Source: JAUVXJ01 sp034430275
GTDB lineage: Bacteria; Chloroflexota; Anaerolineae; UBA7937; B3-Chlor
Length of the DNA stretch: 47,997 nt
Reading direction: 5' to 3'
NCBI GenBank assembly: GCA_034430275.1
Contig: DAOUEW010000410.1
Coordinates: forward strand, 1-47,997
In this document: in pieces, positions 24,648-33,647 of the stretch
Position numbering within the stretch: the stretch's first letter is position 1
How the letters are laid out: the number at the start of each line of letters is the position of its first letter
Translations under genes and position numbers: made by a program
The notes under the pieces: generated by a model
What the model was told of the DNA's origin: nothing
The model's database searches: none
What the model saw: the letters and a program-made list of their open reading frames with translations, nothing else

Positions 24648-24851
24648 GTGCCCAAGATGAAGACTCACAAAACGACATCAAAGGGCTTCAAAACCACTGG
24701 CCGGGGCAAACTGAGGAGAAGGAAGGCGCGAGCGACCCACTTGCGGCGCAGGAAGAGCAAGCGGTCGAAGCGGGAGTTGCGTGAAGACGTGTCGGTTAGC
24801 CCCGCAGATGAGAAACGCGTCAGGCGCCTGTTGGGTATCAAGCGAAGCTAG
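24648..24851 (+). CDS. rpmI: large ribosomal subunit protein bL35
   Basis: A 67-residue bL35, with the family opening PKMKTHKTTSKGFKTTGRGK, the basic middle and the closing VSPADEKRVRRLLGI. The start is GTG 24648, with TAGGAGTAA upstream. In most bacteria rpmI sits between infC and rplT; neither is present here. A short hairpin (CTGAGG/CCTCAG, 24859-24885) follows the stop. Confidence 0.93.
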   Translation: MPKMKTHKTTSKGFKTTGRGKLRRRKARATHLRRRKSKRSKRELREDVSVSPADEKRVRRLLGIKRS

Positions 24852-25297
24852 CGGGTGGCTGAGGGTTACGCTCTGATCTCCTCAGACAGATAGGCAGTGT
24901 GCGAGTCATGTTGTGTACTGTGTCGCTACATGGCATACCTGAGCACTTCCCGAAGCGGCTTTCGCATCGACGCCGTATCTCAGGTGTGACTAGGTGACAG
25001 TCCCCTCGGAGTCTGGAGGCAGGGGTTTGTGGTTGGTCGGTCGCGCCAGTCAATAGCGAAGTGAGATTGGAGCCACGATTCGAGAGAGATAGGGAGTCCT
25101 ATTCGATTCCTCCATGTGCAGCGTAGAGTCATGAGGCAAGCGACAGGCTGTTTCGATTCATTCCGGTGCACTGCGTGGCGCTTGCAGGGATTCGGGCTTC
25201 GCATTCGTTATCTGGGACGCGCAAGTATGGGGGTGCTTGAGCAGGAACCTGTATGGACACATGAGTCTACACGAAGAGAAACAAAGGAGGTAAAGGA
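24852..25297. other. about 445-bp stretch without a gene
   Basis: Two small hairpins: CTGAGG/CCTCAG (24859-24885, possible weak terminator of the ribosomal genes) and ATAGG-GAGT-CCTAT (25089-25102). No supported frame and no tRNA were seen. Confidence 0.45.
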
Positions 25298-26797
25298 ATG
25301 CAGGAAGTGTTACTTAACCTATTGCAGTTGGTGCTGAACTCCATCCCCACGCTGGTTGGGGCTGTGCTCGTACTCCTCGTCGGGTGGCTGGTTGCCCTCG
25401 TCGTATCTGCCGTGGTGCGCAGGGTGCTTGGGCGAACGACCATGGACAACCGTCTGGCCGCATGGGTAAGCGGTGACGAGGCGGCCGAGGGGATAGAGGT
25501 GGAGAGATGGATAGCCAGGGGTGTGTTCTGGCTGCTCATGATCTTCGTCTTGGTGGCCTTCTTTCAAGTGCTGGGCCTCACGCTCATCACCGAGCCGCTC
25601 AACCAGTTACTGATCCAGGTATTCCAGTACGCCCCTCGTCTCATTGGAGGTGGACTGCTCTTGCTGGTGGCCTGGATTGTGGCCAGCATACTGAGATACG
25701 CCACTTCCCGGGCACTCCGGATAGCCAAAGTGGAAGAGCGTTTCGACACTTTGGCGGGTACCGAGGACGCAGAGCGCGTGCCGCTCTCCAAGACGTTGAG
25801 TGAGGCTGTGTATTGGCTCGTCCTGTTGCTTTTCCTTCCTGCGGTACTGGGCGCTCTGGCCGTAGAGGGATTGCTGGAGCCGGTACAGGGGATGATCGAT
25901 GCGGTACTTGGCTTCCTGCCCAATGTGTTCGCGGCGGGACTCATTCTGGCCGTCGGTTGGCTTGCCGCCCGGATCGTGCAGCGCATAGTGGCCAGTCTAC
26001 TGGTCTCTGTTGGCGTTGATCGCGTCAGTGCGCGGGTAGGTCTTGACCAGGTTCTGGGGGAGCAGCGTCTGTCTGACGTGATTGGGCTGGTGGTCTATGT
26101 GCTTGTCCTGATCCCTGTGCTGGTCGCTGCCCTCGACGCTGTGGCTCTCGACGCGATCACCGGGCCCGCCAGCAACATGCTGAACGCGATCCTGTTGTCG
26201 CTACCGAGCGTCTTTGCCGCCGTGCTGATCCTGGTGGTCGCCTACATCGTGGGGCGCCTGGTGGCCGGGCTGGTCACCAACGTATTGACAGGGCTTGGGT
26301 TCAATGCCATTCTTGCCCGTCTGGGTCTGGGCAGGGAGTCCAGCGAGGTTCAGTGGACGCCGTCGGAGATCGTCGGCTATCTCGTGCTGGTTGGGGTTAT
26401 GCTCCTGGCCAGTATCGAGGCATCGCAGCTACTGGGTTTTCAGATACTGGCGACGCTCGTATCTGAGCTGACCGTCTTCCTGGGTCAAGTGGTCTTGGGG
26501 CTGGTCATTTTCGGGATCGGTCTCTATCTGGCCAATCTGGCTGCCAAGGTCATCATGGCCAGTGGTGCAGCTCAGGCTGGCCTGATGGCTCTCGCGGCAC
26601 GGGTGTCCATCCTGGTGCTCGCCGGCGCGATTGGCCTATCGGAGATGGGCCTGGCCAACGAGATCATCCAACTGGCTTTTGGGCTGCTGCTGGCTGCGCT
26701 TGCGCTGGCGGTTGCTCTTGCCTTCGGACTGGGAGGACGGGACGTGGCAGCCCGCGAGATCGACGGATGGCTAGAGTCGATGAGATCCAAAGAATAG
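25298..26797 (+). CDS. TM-helix-repeat membrane protein (mechanosensitive channel-related)
   Basis: A 499-residue polytopic protein with several copies of the 'conserved TM helix' repeat, each an amphipathic segment leading into a Gly-rich helix (for example IPTLVGAVLVLLVGWLVALV, YAPRLIGGGLLLLVAWIVAS, LPNVFAAGLILAVGWLAARI, LPSVFAAVLILVVAYIVGRL). This repeat is found next to MscS domains and alone in mechanosensitive-channel-like proteins. No MscS beta domain is present. The likely role is ion conductance or turgor response, inferred from the family. AGGAGGTAAAGGA precedes the ATG. Confidence 0.85.
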   Translation: MQEVLLNLLQLVLNSIPTLVGAVLVLLVGWLVALVVSAVVRRVLGRTTMDNRLAAWVSGDEAAEGIEVERWIARGVFWLLMIFVLVAFFQVLGLTLITEPLNQLLIQVFQYAPRLIGGGLLLLVAWIVASILRYATSRALRIAKVEERFDTLAGTEDAERVPLSKTLSEAVYWLVLLLFLPAVLGALAVEGLLEPVQGMIDAVLGFLPNVFAAGLILAVGWLAARIVQRIVASLLVSVGVDRVSARVGLDQVLGEQRLSDVIGLVVYVLVLIPVLVAALDAVALDAITGPASNMLNAILLSLPSVFAAVLILVVAYIVGRLVAGLVTNVLTGLGFNAILARLGLGRESSEVQWTPSEIVGYLVLVGVMLLASIEASQLLGFQILATLVSELTVFLGQVVLGLVIFGIGLYLANLAAKVIMASGAAQAGLMALAARVSILVLAGAIGLSEMGLANEIIQLAFGLLLAALALAVALAFGLGGRDVAAREIDGWLESMRSKE

Positions 26798-26844
26798 ACC
26801 ATATTCACATGCTGAAGCACCCCATCTGCATTGGAGATTGAGGT

Positions 26845-27558
26845 ATGTCGAGCACGGCCAGACAGCTATGCGGATTCGACGTCAGAGCCTGCGACGGCGA
26901 TGTTGGCACGGTGCATGACGTCTACTTCGAGGACGAAGATTGGTCTGTGTGCTTCGTCGTGGTCAGCGTGGGTCGTTGGCCCTTTGACCGGAGAGTGCTG
27001 GTCTCTCCGAAAGAGCTGCGCGTGCCTGACGAGGAAGAAGAGGTGCTGCCGGTTGCCTTGAGCCGGGCGCAACTGCACGAATGCCCCGAGGCCAGCACGC
27101 AGAGAACCGTGTCGTCACTGCGGAGGGAGGAGCAGAGTGCATATCACCCATGGGTTCCCGTGTGGCCATGGCGGGTGCCGTTTGGCACATGTTCGATGCC
27201 GCCTCTTGCACTCTTGCACATGGATGACGAAGCAGGCGAGGGCGAGCGAGCAGGGACGTCCCAACGTACGAACAGGGATACGGGAGGCGCACGCCTGAGG
27301 AGTATGAGTGAGATCATAGGTTACCATATCCAGGCCAAAGATGGCGAGATAGGTCATGTGGAGGACTTCCTCCTGTGCGACGAGGACTGGTTTATCAAGT
27401 ACGTGCTGGTGGACACGAGGAACTGGTGGGGCGGCCGAAAGGTAGTCGTGGAGCCTCAGTGGGTTGAGGAGTTCAAGTGTCGGGAGTCCAAGGTCTACCT
27501 CAAGCTAGCGCGAGGAGGTGTGGAGGGCATTCCTCAGTACGACCCGGATCTCTACTAG
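26845..27558 (+). CDS. double PRC-barrel domain protein
   Basis: A 237-residue soluble protein with two PRC-barrel domains: residues about 5-75 (GFDVRACDGDVGTVHDVYFEDEDW … VLVSPKEL) and about 155-225 (IGYHIQAKDGEIGHVEDFLL … VVVEPQWV). They are joined by about 75 residues of low-complexity linker. PRC-barrels mediate protein or RNA contacts, often in stress-related or membrane-surface proteins; no partner can be named. It lies 48 bp after the channel-like gene, probably in the same transcript. GGAGATTGAGGT precedes the ATG. Confidence 0.88.
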   Translation: MSSTARQLCGFDVRACDGDVGTVHDVYFEDEDWSVCFVVVSVGRWPFDRRVLVSPKELRVPDEEEEVLPVALSRAQLHECPEASTQRTVSSLRREEQSAYHPWVPVWPWRVPFGTCSMPPLALLHMDDEAGEGERAGTSQRTNRDTGGARLRSMSEIIGYHIQAKDGEIGHVEDFLLCDEDWFIKYVLVDTRNWWGGRKVVVEPQWVEEFKCRESKVYLKLARGGVEGIPQYDPDLY

Positions 27559-27705
27559 TGAACGTGGTGGGTGGCGGTGATCACGGGAGCAACATCCTAG
27601 GAATTGGCGGGACTGTGCGCCACCCCGGCCAGACGCTGAGCCAGGGTGGCGACGTCGTCGGCGCATAGGTCCTGTGGTGCTGATTTGAGACAGGGAGTGG
27701 AGAGC

Positions 27706-28074
27706 ATGGCATGTGCCGATAGAGTAGTCGAGTGCGAAGAGTGTGGCAGTGAGTTCGTTTTCCGGGTCGAAGAACAGCGACGAATGGCGGCTCAGCGCGA
27801 GGTCTCGGAGCCTGAGAGGTGTCCATCCTGTCAGCAAGGAGAGGGGAACGGACAGAGGTTCTCGGGGGTAGTGAAGTGGTTCAATCGGGCGAAGGGGTAT
27901 GGTTTCATCCAGCGCGGCGATGGCGCAGGGGAGGCATTCGTTCACTACTCCGACATAGAGTATACAGGTTTCAAGGTGTTGTATGAGGGCGAGAGAGTGG
28001 AGTTCGGCATGACACACGGCCGGCGAGGCGATCGGGCGGTGGCGGTGACGGGACACGACCCGTTCGCCCCTTGA
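27706..28074 (+). CDS. cold-shock domain protein with N-terminal zinc ribbon
   Basis: 122 residues. A CxxC…CxxC zinc ribbon (C10, C13, C39, C42) is followed by a cold-shock domain from residue 51 with RNP1 KGYGFI (63-68) and RNP2-like AFVHYS. Cold-shock domains bind single-stranded RNA or DNA. The ribbon-CSD fusion is frequent in Chloroflexota. GGGAGTGGAGAGC precedes ATG 27706; the frame runs upstream to 27646 without a better start. It ends 10 bp before the GT20 gene. Confidence 0.9.
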   Translation: MACADRVVECEECGSEFVFRVEEQRRMAAQREVSEPERCPSCQQGEGNGQRFSGVVKWFNRAKGYGFIQRGDGAGEAFVHYSDIEYTGFKVLYEGERVEFGMTHGRRGDRAVAVTGHDPFAP

Positions 28075-28084
28075 GGTGTAGCAG

Positions 28085-29620
28085 ATGACCGTGCCTGACG
28101 AGTCCCGTATGACTGTTCGACAGCGACGTGCTCGGCTGCGGAGCATGGCCCAGCGGCTGTTCGCCGACAGACGGCTGGTGGTGGCCTCGAATCGAGGGCC
28201 GATCACTTTCGAGCGCACTTCTTCTGGCAAGGTACGTCGGCGGCGTGGGACAGGAGGGGTGGTCAGTGCTGTCAGCGCGATCAGTCGATACGTGAATCCC
28301 TTGTGGATCTGTAGTCCAATGTCGGACGTGGACCGCGAGATGGCTGAGGAGACCTCGGGACGGGTTCTGCCCGTCGCCACAGGGGAGTATACGTTCGGCC
28401 TGCGGTTCGTGATGACCGAGGAAGAAACGTATCGCCAGTACTACTCGGAGATCAGCAATCCTCTGCTGTGGTTTCTTCAACATCACATGTGGGATGTGGT
28501 GCACAACCCGACGTTCACCATCGAGACGTGGTCTGCCTGGGACAAGTATGCGGAGGTGAACCAGGCCTTTGCTGACGTGATCGTAGAGGAGGCTCAGAGC
28601 CTCGGCAAGCCAGTGATCGTTATGCTACAGGACTATCATCTCTATCTATGCCCGGGTGATCTCGCGTCGAGCTTGCCGGAACGCAGTCTGGTCTCCCAGT
28701 TCGTACACATCCCTTGGCCGGGGCCTGAATACTGGATGATCCTACCACCTGCCATCAGGGAAAGCATCCTCAGCAGTCTGTGCTGTAACACGATCCTCGG
28801 CTTCCATACCAAACGTTGGGCGCGGAACTTCCTGCGAACCTGCCAGAGTCTGCTGCCGGGCGCAGAGGTGGACTACCATTCGCAGACCGTGCGGGTAAAC
28901 GGCAACCTCTTGCGAGTGCGAACCTATCCTATTTCTATAGACATTGCCGCTTTGAACAGGGTGAAGAGAACGCGTGGCACCGCCAGACATCGCAAGCATC
29001 TGCTGCCACGATTGGGAGAACGGACCATCGTCCGAGTGGATAGAGCCGAACCCAGCAAGAACATCATCCGAGGGTTCCAGGCCTTCGATCTGCTGCTCGA
29101 GGGTCACCCCGAATACGTGGGTAGGGTGCGCTTCGTAGCCTTCCTCGTTCCGTCGCGTCTCGGTATCGAAGAGTACCAGCAATACCTCGAGGAGACAGTG
29201 GTGCTGGTGCAGAGGATAAACCTCAAGTATGGGGATGCTGAGTGGCAACCCGTGAAGCTGTACGTGGGGGAGAACTATCCGCGCGCGGTGGCCGCTATGC
29301 AGCTGTACGATGTGCTCTTGGTTAACCCCATTGTGGATGGGATGAACCTGGTGGCCAAGGAGGGCCCGGTGGTGAACGAGCAGGACGGGGTTCTTGTCCT
29401 GTCTGAGGGCGCTGGCGCCAGCGAAGAGCTTGGAGAGGCGGCATTGGTGGTCTCTCCGTATGATCTGGTCGACATGGCGGAGGCTATGCATCAGGCCCTG
29501 GCTATGGGAGCGGAGGAGCGGAAGGATCGGGCTGGGGAGCTGCGTGCTCGTATCGAACAGCGCTCGGTGACCGACTGGTTGTACAGCCAACTGCTTGATC
29601 TCACTCTGCTCCCGAGTTGA
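28085..29620 (+). CDS. otsA: trehalose-6-phosphate synthase (GT20)
   Basis: A 511-residue GT20 enzyme. The family marks are present in order: VASNRGPI near the N-terminus, the glycine loop GTGGVVSAV, MLQDYHLYLCP, FVHIPWPGPEYW, NTILGFHTKRWARNFL, VDRAEPSKNIIRGFQAF and VNPIVDGMNLVAKEGPVVN. It makes trehalose-6-phosphate, or a related glucosyl phosphate, from NDP-glucose. No trehalose-6-phosphate phosphatase is fused or adjacent. GAGGTGTAGCAG precedes the ATG, and the cold-shock gene ends just upstream. A GgpS-like acceptor (glycerol-3-phosphate) is the main alternative. Confidence 0.88.
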   Translation: MTVPDESRMTVRQRRARLRSMAQRLFADRRLVVASNRGPITFERTSSGKVRRRRGTGGVVSAVSAISRYVNPLWICSPMSDVDREMAEETSGRVLPVATGEYTFGLRFVMTEEETYRQYYSEISNPLLWFLQHHMWDVVHNPTFTIETWSAWDKYAEVNQAFADVIVEEAQSLGKPVIVMLQDYHLYLCPGDLASSLPERSLVSQFVHIPWPGPEYWMILPPAIRESILSSLCCNTILGFHTKRWARNFLRTCQSLLPGAEVDYHSQTVRVNGNLLRVRTYPISIDIAALNRVKRTRGTARHRKHLLPRLGERTIVRVDRAEPSKNIIRGFQAFDLLLEGHPEYVGRVRFVAFLVPSRLGIEEYQQYLEETVVLVQRINLKYGDAEWQPVKLYVGENYPRAVAAMQLYDVLLVNPIVDGMNLVAKEGPVVNEQDGVLVLSEGAGASEELGEAALVVSPYDLVDMAEAMHQALAMGAEERKDRAGELRARIEQRSVTDWLYSQLLDLTLLPS

Positions 29621-29725
29621 CACGTGCGGATGGCCTAGGTAACTTCTCTAGAGGGCGATGGAATTGGGATTGGCGCCAGTGGACCGGACTGGTGTTGGGA
29701 CTGACTGAGAGGGAGGAATAACTGC

Positions 29726-30844
29726 ATGAGCGGCGATACGAGATTCGCAGTCATTGGGGCAAGTCACGGTGGCAAGGCCATGGCTGCGCATCTGTCTCTG
29801 ATGGGCTTTCCCGTCACTCTCTACAATCGGACACCGGAGAATGTGAGTCACATCAAGGAGCGAGGTGGCATCGAGCTCAGAAGCTACAAGGGCGGGCCAC
29901 ACGGTTTTGCCGCACTGCGGTCGGTCACCTCGGACTTGGGGGAGGCACTGGCGGAGGCTCAGGTGGTCATGGTCGTCGTGCCGTCGACTGCCCATAGGGA
30001 CCTCGCACGGCGGGTCTGTCGCTACTTACGCGACGGACAGATAGTGGTGCTCAACCCGGGCCGCACCGGCGGGGCCATCGAGGTGGACAACGTACTGAGG
30101 GAGAGATCTTGCCCGGCCGATGTCACCATTGCAGAGACGCAATCCTTCATCTACAGGAGTCGTTCGACGGGGCCGGCGGAGGCACAGATCTTCCGCATCA
30201 AGGACGCGGTGCCGCTGGCAGCATTGCCCGCCAACCGGACAGAGCAAGTCTTGGGTGTCCTGCAGACCGCGTTTCCCCAATTCATAGATGGGGGCAGCGT
30301 CCTTCATACAGGGCTGGGCAACGTGTGGTCGGTGCTGCACCCGGCTCTGGCGCTCATCAATGCGGGGCGCATCGAGTCGCCCAAGGGCGAGTTTTCTTTC
30401 TACGTGGACGGCGTGACCCCAGCGGTGGGTCGTTTGCTGGGGGCCCTGGATGGCGAACGGGTGGCTGTGGCCAGAGCTCTAGGTGTTCACACACAGACCG
30501 CCATGGAATGGCTGCGAGCGGCGTACGATAGCCGGGGAGACAGCCTGCGCGAGGTCATCCTCAACAACCCGGGCTACCGAGACGTGAAGGCTCCTCGCTC
30601 ATTGAACCACCGCTATCTGGTGGAGGACGTGCCCATGTGTCTGGTGCCCATAGTGGGTCTAGGGCGCCGCCATGGGGTCTCTGTGAAGGGGATCGACGGG
30701 ATTGTCCGGCTGGCGTGCATTGTTCAGGGGACCGACTATCGTCGTCGGGGTCGCAGGCTGCGCAGATTAGGCATCACGCGGCTGAGTGCCAGTGAGTTGT
30801 TGCGCTACGTCAACGAAGGCGTTCTGTACGGGCAGGCTGCCTAG
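29726..30844 (+). CDS. NAD/NADP octopine-nopaline dehydrogenase family protein
   Basis: 372 residues. An N-terminal Rossmann domain (FAVIGASHGGKAMAAHLS, with Ser-His in the usual Gly-x-Gly loop) is followed by the helical C-terminal domain of opine dehydrogenases with its catalytic His region (NVWSVLHPALALINAG). These enzymes reductively couple an amino acid with a keto acid, or reverse that. The substrate is unknown. GAGGGAGGAATAACTGC precedes the ATG. It converges with the M20 gene and has no obvious operon partner. Confidence 0.85.
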   Translation: MSGDTRFAVIGASHGGKAMAAHLSLMGFPVTLYNRTPENVSHIKERGGIELRSYKGGPHGFAALRSVTSDLGEALAEAQVVMVVVPSTAHRDLARRVCRYLRDGQIVVLNPGRTGGAIEVDNVLRERSCPADVTIAETQSFIYRSRSTGPAEAQIFRIKDAVPLAALPANRTEQVLGVLQTAFPQFIDGGSVLHTGLGNVWSVLHPALALINAGRIESPKGEFSFYVDGVTPAVGRLLGALDGERVAVARALGVHTQTAMEWLRAAYDSRGDSLREVILNNPGYRDVKAPRSLNHRYLVEDVPMCLVPIVGLGRRHGVSVKGIDGIVRLACIVQGTDYRRRGRRLRRLGITRLSASELLRYVNEGVLYGQAA

Positions 30845-30887
30845 CGTGGACGGAGCTGGCGCAACGTGAAGCCCTTGATACAGTCGG

Positions 30888-32066
30888 TCAACTGGGTCGA
30901 TTGCAGAAGTCCAGTGCCGTGTCCACCAGTATCCGTGCACAAGAGATCACGCTGTCTACGTCCACCCATTCCACCAATCCGTGCTTGCCTTCGCCCCTGG
31001 GTCCCAGGATCACAGATGGGATGCCCACCTGCTGCATGAGGGCTGCGTCGGTCCACATCAGGCCGGTGGCGCGCCCTGGAGCCTGGCCGAGCTCCGCTTC
31101 GCAGGCCGATTCCAGCGCTGCGAAAAGTGGGTCATCCTTTGCCTGCCAGGGAGGACGTACCATGGACAGCCGCCAATCGGCCCTCAGCTTCGGATCTTCG
31201 GTGGACAGACTCGATAGCAGCCTCTGAAGTTCGCTCTCCAGGTCCTGCTGTGTCTCACTAGGGATCAGACGCCGCTCGAACCTCAGGAGGCAGCGATCGG
31301 GGTAACTGCTCCACTCGCGGCCACCCTCGATGAGAGAAGCGTGGAGGGAGGGGTGCATGGTGTCCCCGCCGAGAGAGGACGTGAAGGACTTCTCGTCACG
31401 TAGGCGCTGCCGCAGACCTTCGAGCCCGGTCAGGACCTTGCCCATCTGAGCGATGGCGTCCACTCCTTTGGCTGGAAGACTTCCGTGGGCCGCGATCCCC
31501 TGCGTCTCAATCTCCACCCAGGCGAAGCCTCCATGAGCAACCCACAGGTCGAGGCCCGTCGGTTCCAGGATCACGCACCCATCGGCGTGAACGTCCTGCA
31601 CCAGGGCCTGCGTCCCGAGGCTGGCATGTTCCTCGTCAGCCGCGCCCACCAGGAGCACATCTCCTCGCAGCGATGCGTGAGCAGCTCGGAGCGCGAGGAG
31701 TGCTGAGATGCCCGCCGCGAGGCCACCTTTGGTATCCCAGGCGCCGCGTCCGGAGAGCTTGCCATCGATGATGCGGGCAGAGAAGGGATCTTCCATGCCC
31801 TCCACCGAGACGGTGTCCAGATGTGCGTTGAGTATCAGGGACCTTCCACCTCCACTACCAGGCAGTCGTCCGATGACGTTGGGACGGCCAGGGGCGACTT
31901 CCTGAAGTCCGGTCTCGACACCCGCGTCACCCAGCACTCGAGCGACGAAAGAGGCGATCTGTGCCTCGCCCGAGCCTCCAGGCACCAGACTGGGGTTGAC
32001 GGACTCGATACTGACCAACTGACGGAGGATGTCGACGGTGCCTTGCGGATCTATGGTCACTTCCAC
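30888..32066 (-). CDS. M20 family metallo-deacylase / peptidase (ArgE/DapE-like)
   Basis: 392 residues. Metal-site motifs: HLDTV, GRGAWDTKGG (the second Asp ligand) and the catalytic/ligand pair in GAADEEHASLGT, plus a closing HGLVEWVD. A lid domain with GIAAHGSLP sits in the middle, as in ArgE, DapE and related deacylases. It hydrolyses an N-acyl amino acid or dipeptide; which one cannot be told. It follows pyruvate kinase by 27 bp on the same strand, so it is likely co-transcribed. There is no signal peptide, so it is cytoplasmic. Confidence 0.9.
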   Translation of the reverse strand: MEVTIDPQGTVDILRQLVSIESVNPSLVPGGSGEAQIASFVARVLGDAGVETGLQEVAPGRPNVIGRLPGSGGGRSLILNAHLDTVSVEGMEDPFSARIIDGKLSGRGAWDTKGGLAAGISALLALRAAHASLRGDVLLVGAADEEHASLGTQALVQDVHADGCVILEPTGLDLWVAHGGFAWVEIETQGIAAHGSLPAKGVDAIAQMGKVLTGLEGLRQRLRDEKSFTSSLGGDTMHPSLHASLIEGGREWSSYPDRCLLRFERRLIPSETQQDLESELQRLLSSLSTEDPKLRADWRLSMVRPPWQAKDDPLFAALESACEAELGQAPGRATGLMWTDAALMQQVGIPSVILGPRGEGKHGLVEWVDVDSVISCARILVDTALDFCNRPS

Positions 32067-32093
32067 GGAGATGCCCCCTTCGTAGGGCAGGAA

Positions 32094-33488
32094 TCACTGC
32101 CTGTTGGCGACCTTCAACAGGTCGGCTACCTTGTGAATCTCGATCAGGTTGCTTTCGTGTGCGATTTCCGTTCGTACTCCAGCGGTGAAGAGCACGTGGT
32201 CGCTCTCCTCCAGGAGTCCCTTGTCCACGAGCACCTGGCATGCGTTGAGAATGATATCATCGGTCTCCTGGTACCGCGCGTAGACCGGAGTCACTCCGAA
32301 CACCAGCTCGAGCTGTCTCTTGACCATCTCGTCGCTGGCCACTGCGATGATGGGTTGCTTGGGCCTGAACCTGGCGATCATCCTGGCCGTGTAGCCTGAT
32401 CTGGTCAGGGTCACGATCTTGTCCAGGGGCATGGAGTTGGCTATGACGTCGATCGATCTGCTCACGGTCTCGGAGACGTTGTAGAAGCCATTGCTGGTGA
32501 TCTGCCCCTTTAGCACGCGCTCGGCCTCCAGAGCAATCTTGGTCATCATCTCCACGGCCTTCACTGGATACTTCCCGACGGCGGTCTCGCCGGAAAGCAT
32601 CACGGCGTCGCTGCCGTCCAGTATGGCGTTGGCCACGTCGCTGGTCTCCGCCCGGGTTGGAGTCGGGCTGTCCACCATGGATTCCAGCATCTGCGTGGCG
32701 ATGATCACGACCTTACCTCGCTGGTTGCATAGCCTGATCAGTTCTTTCTGGATGAGGGGTACCTTCTGGTACTCGATCTCCACGCCCAAGTCTCCCCTGG
32801 CCACCATCAGTGCATCGGACTCCTCGAGGATGTCGGCAGCGTTCCAGACGCCCTCCTGGTTCTCAATCTTCGCGATGATGGCCTGCTTGCCTGTGCCGAC
32901 TCTCCTCCTGAGGTTGGCTACGTCACCGGCGTCTCTGGTGAAGGAGAGGGCCAGGAACTCTACGTTCTTGCGCTCGGCGTACTCTATGGCCTCCAGATCC
33001 TTCTCCGAAAGCCGCGGCACACGAAGCCTTTTCCCTGGGATGTTGACGCCCTTGTTCTTCTGGATCACCCCCTCATCGAGGACGCGCAGATGGAGCTTCC
33101 CGTCCTCCTTTCTCTCCACAATGCTGATGATGGTGCCGTCGTCTATGGTGATCTTGTCGCCTACGTCCACCTCATCGTAGAAGTCGTAGGAGAAGGCGAA
33201 CTCCTCGTCCTCGAAGCCAGCCACTATCACGTCGCCCGTCTCCACTTCGCGGGGGGTGCTGGTCCTGACCCTCACCTCGGGACCCTTGAGATCGAGCATG
33301 ATCGGAATCTCGCCCACTGCGCGAGCCATCTCGACGATCTGGTCGTACTGGTCGAAGTCCCCGTGCGCCGTGTTGATGCGGACGACGTCCATCCCGGCGG
33401 CGTACATACGCTTGATGGTCTCCGGGTTCATGCTGCCTGGGCCCACGGTGCAGACAACTTTCGTCTTCTTGCTGGGTCTTGCGGACAC
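32094..33488 (-). CDS. pyk: pyruvate kinase
   Basis: A 464-residue enzyme converting phosphoenolpyruvate and ADP to pyruvate and ATP. Motifs: RINTAHGD (usual RxNFSHG, here with Ala for Ser), LDLKGPEVRV, a B domain from about 70 to 160, the catalytic IAKIENQEG, ARGDLGVEI, ATQMLESM and LSGETAVGKYP. The C-terminal allosteric domain is complete and no extra PEP-utiliser domain is attached. A probable promoter lies 100 bp upstream. The M20 gene follows. Confidence 0.96.
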   Translation of the reverse strand: MSARPSKKTKVVCTVGPGSMNPETIKRMYAAGMDVVRINTAHGDFDQYDQIVEMARAVGEIPIMLDLKGPEVRVRTSTPREVETGDVIVAGFEDEEFAFSYDFYDEVDVGDKITIDDGTIISIVERKEDGKLHLRVLDEGVIQKNKGVNIPGKRLRVPRLSEKDLEAIEYAERKNVEFLALSFTRDAGDVANLRRRVGTGKQAIIAKIENQEGVWNAADILEESDALMVARGDLGVEIEYQKVPLIQKELIRLCNQRGKVVIIATQMLESMVDSPTPTRAETSDVANAILDGSDAVMLSGETAVGKYPVKAVEMMTKIALEAERVLKGQITSNGFYNVSETVSRSIDVIANSMPLDKIVTLTRSGYTARMIARFRPKQPIIAVASDEMVKRQLELVFGVTPVYARYQETDDIILNACQVLVDKGLLEESDHVLFTAGVRTEIAHESNLIEIHKVADLLKVANRQ

Positions 33489-33587
33489 TGGTCGTCCTCC
33501 CTATAGTGAGCGGCCCGCTGAGTGCTGGGGTCGCTCGACAACTGACTGGGCGCCCTGCGAGGCAGCGCCAGGGTGGTCCTGTGCATG

Positions 33588-33616
33588 ATTGTAGCACAAG
33601 GGGAGGAATGGGTCGA
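33588..33616 (-). promoter_or_regulatory. probable promoter of pyk
   Basis: On the minus strand TCGACC (33611-33616), 17 nt, TACAAT (33588-33593), with TG one base upstream of the -10 (extended -10). The start would be about 33581, giving a leader of roughly 90 nt. Confidence 0.55.
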
Positions 33617-33647
33617 GATCGCCTGGAGCAAGAGGCCAGCGTGGACC

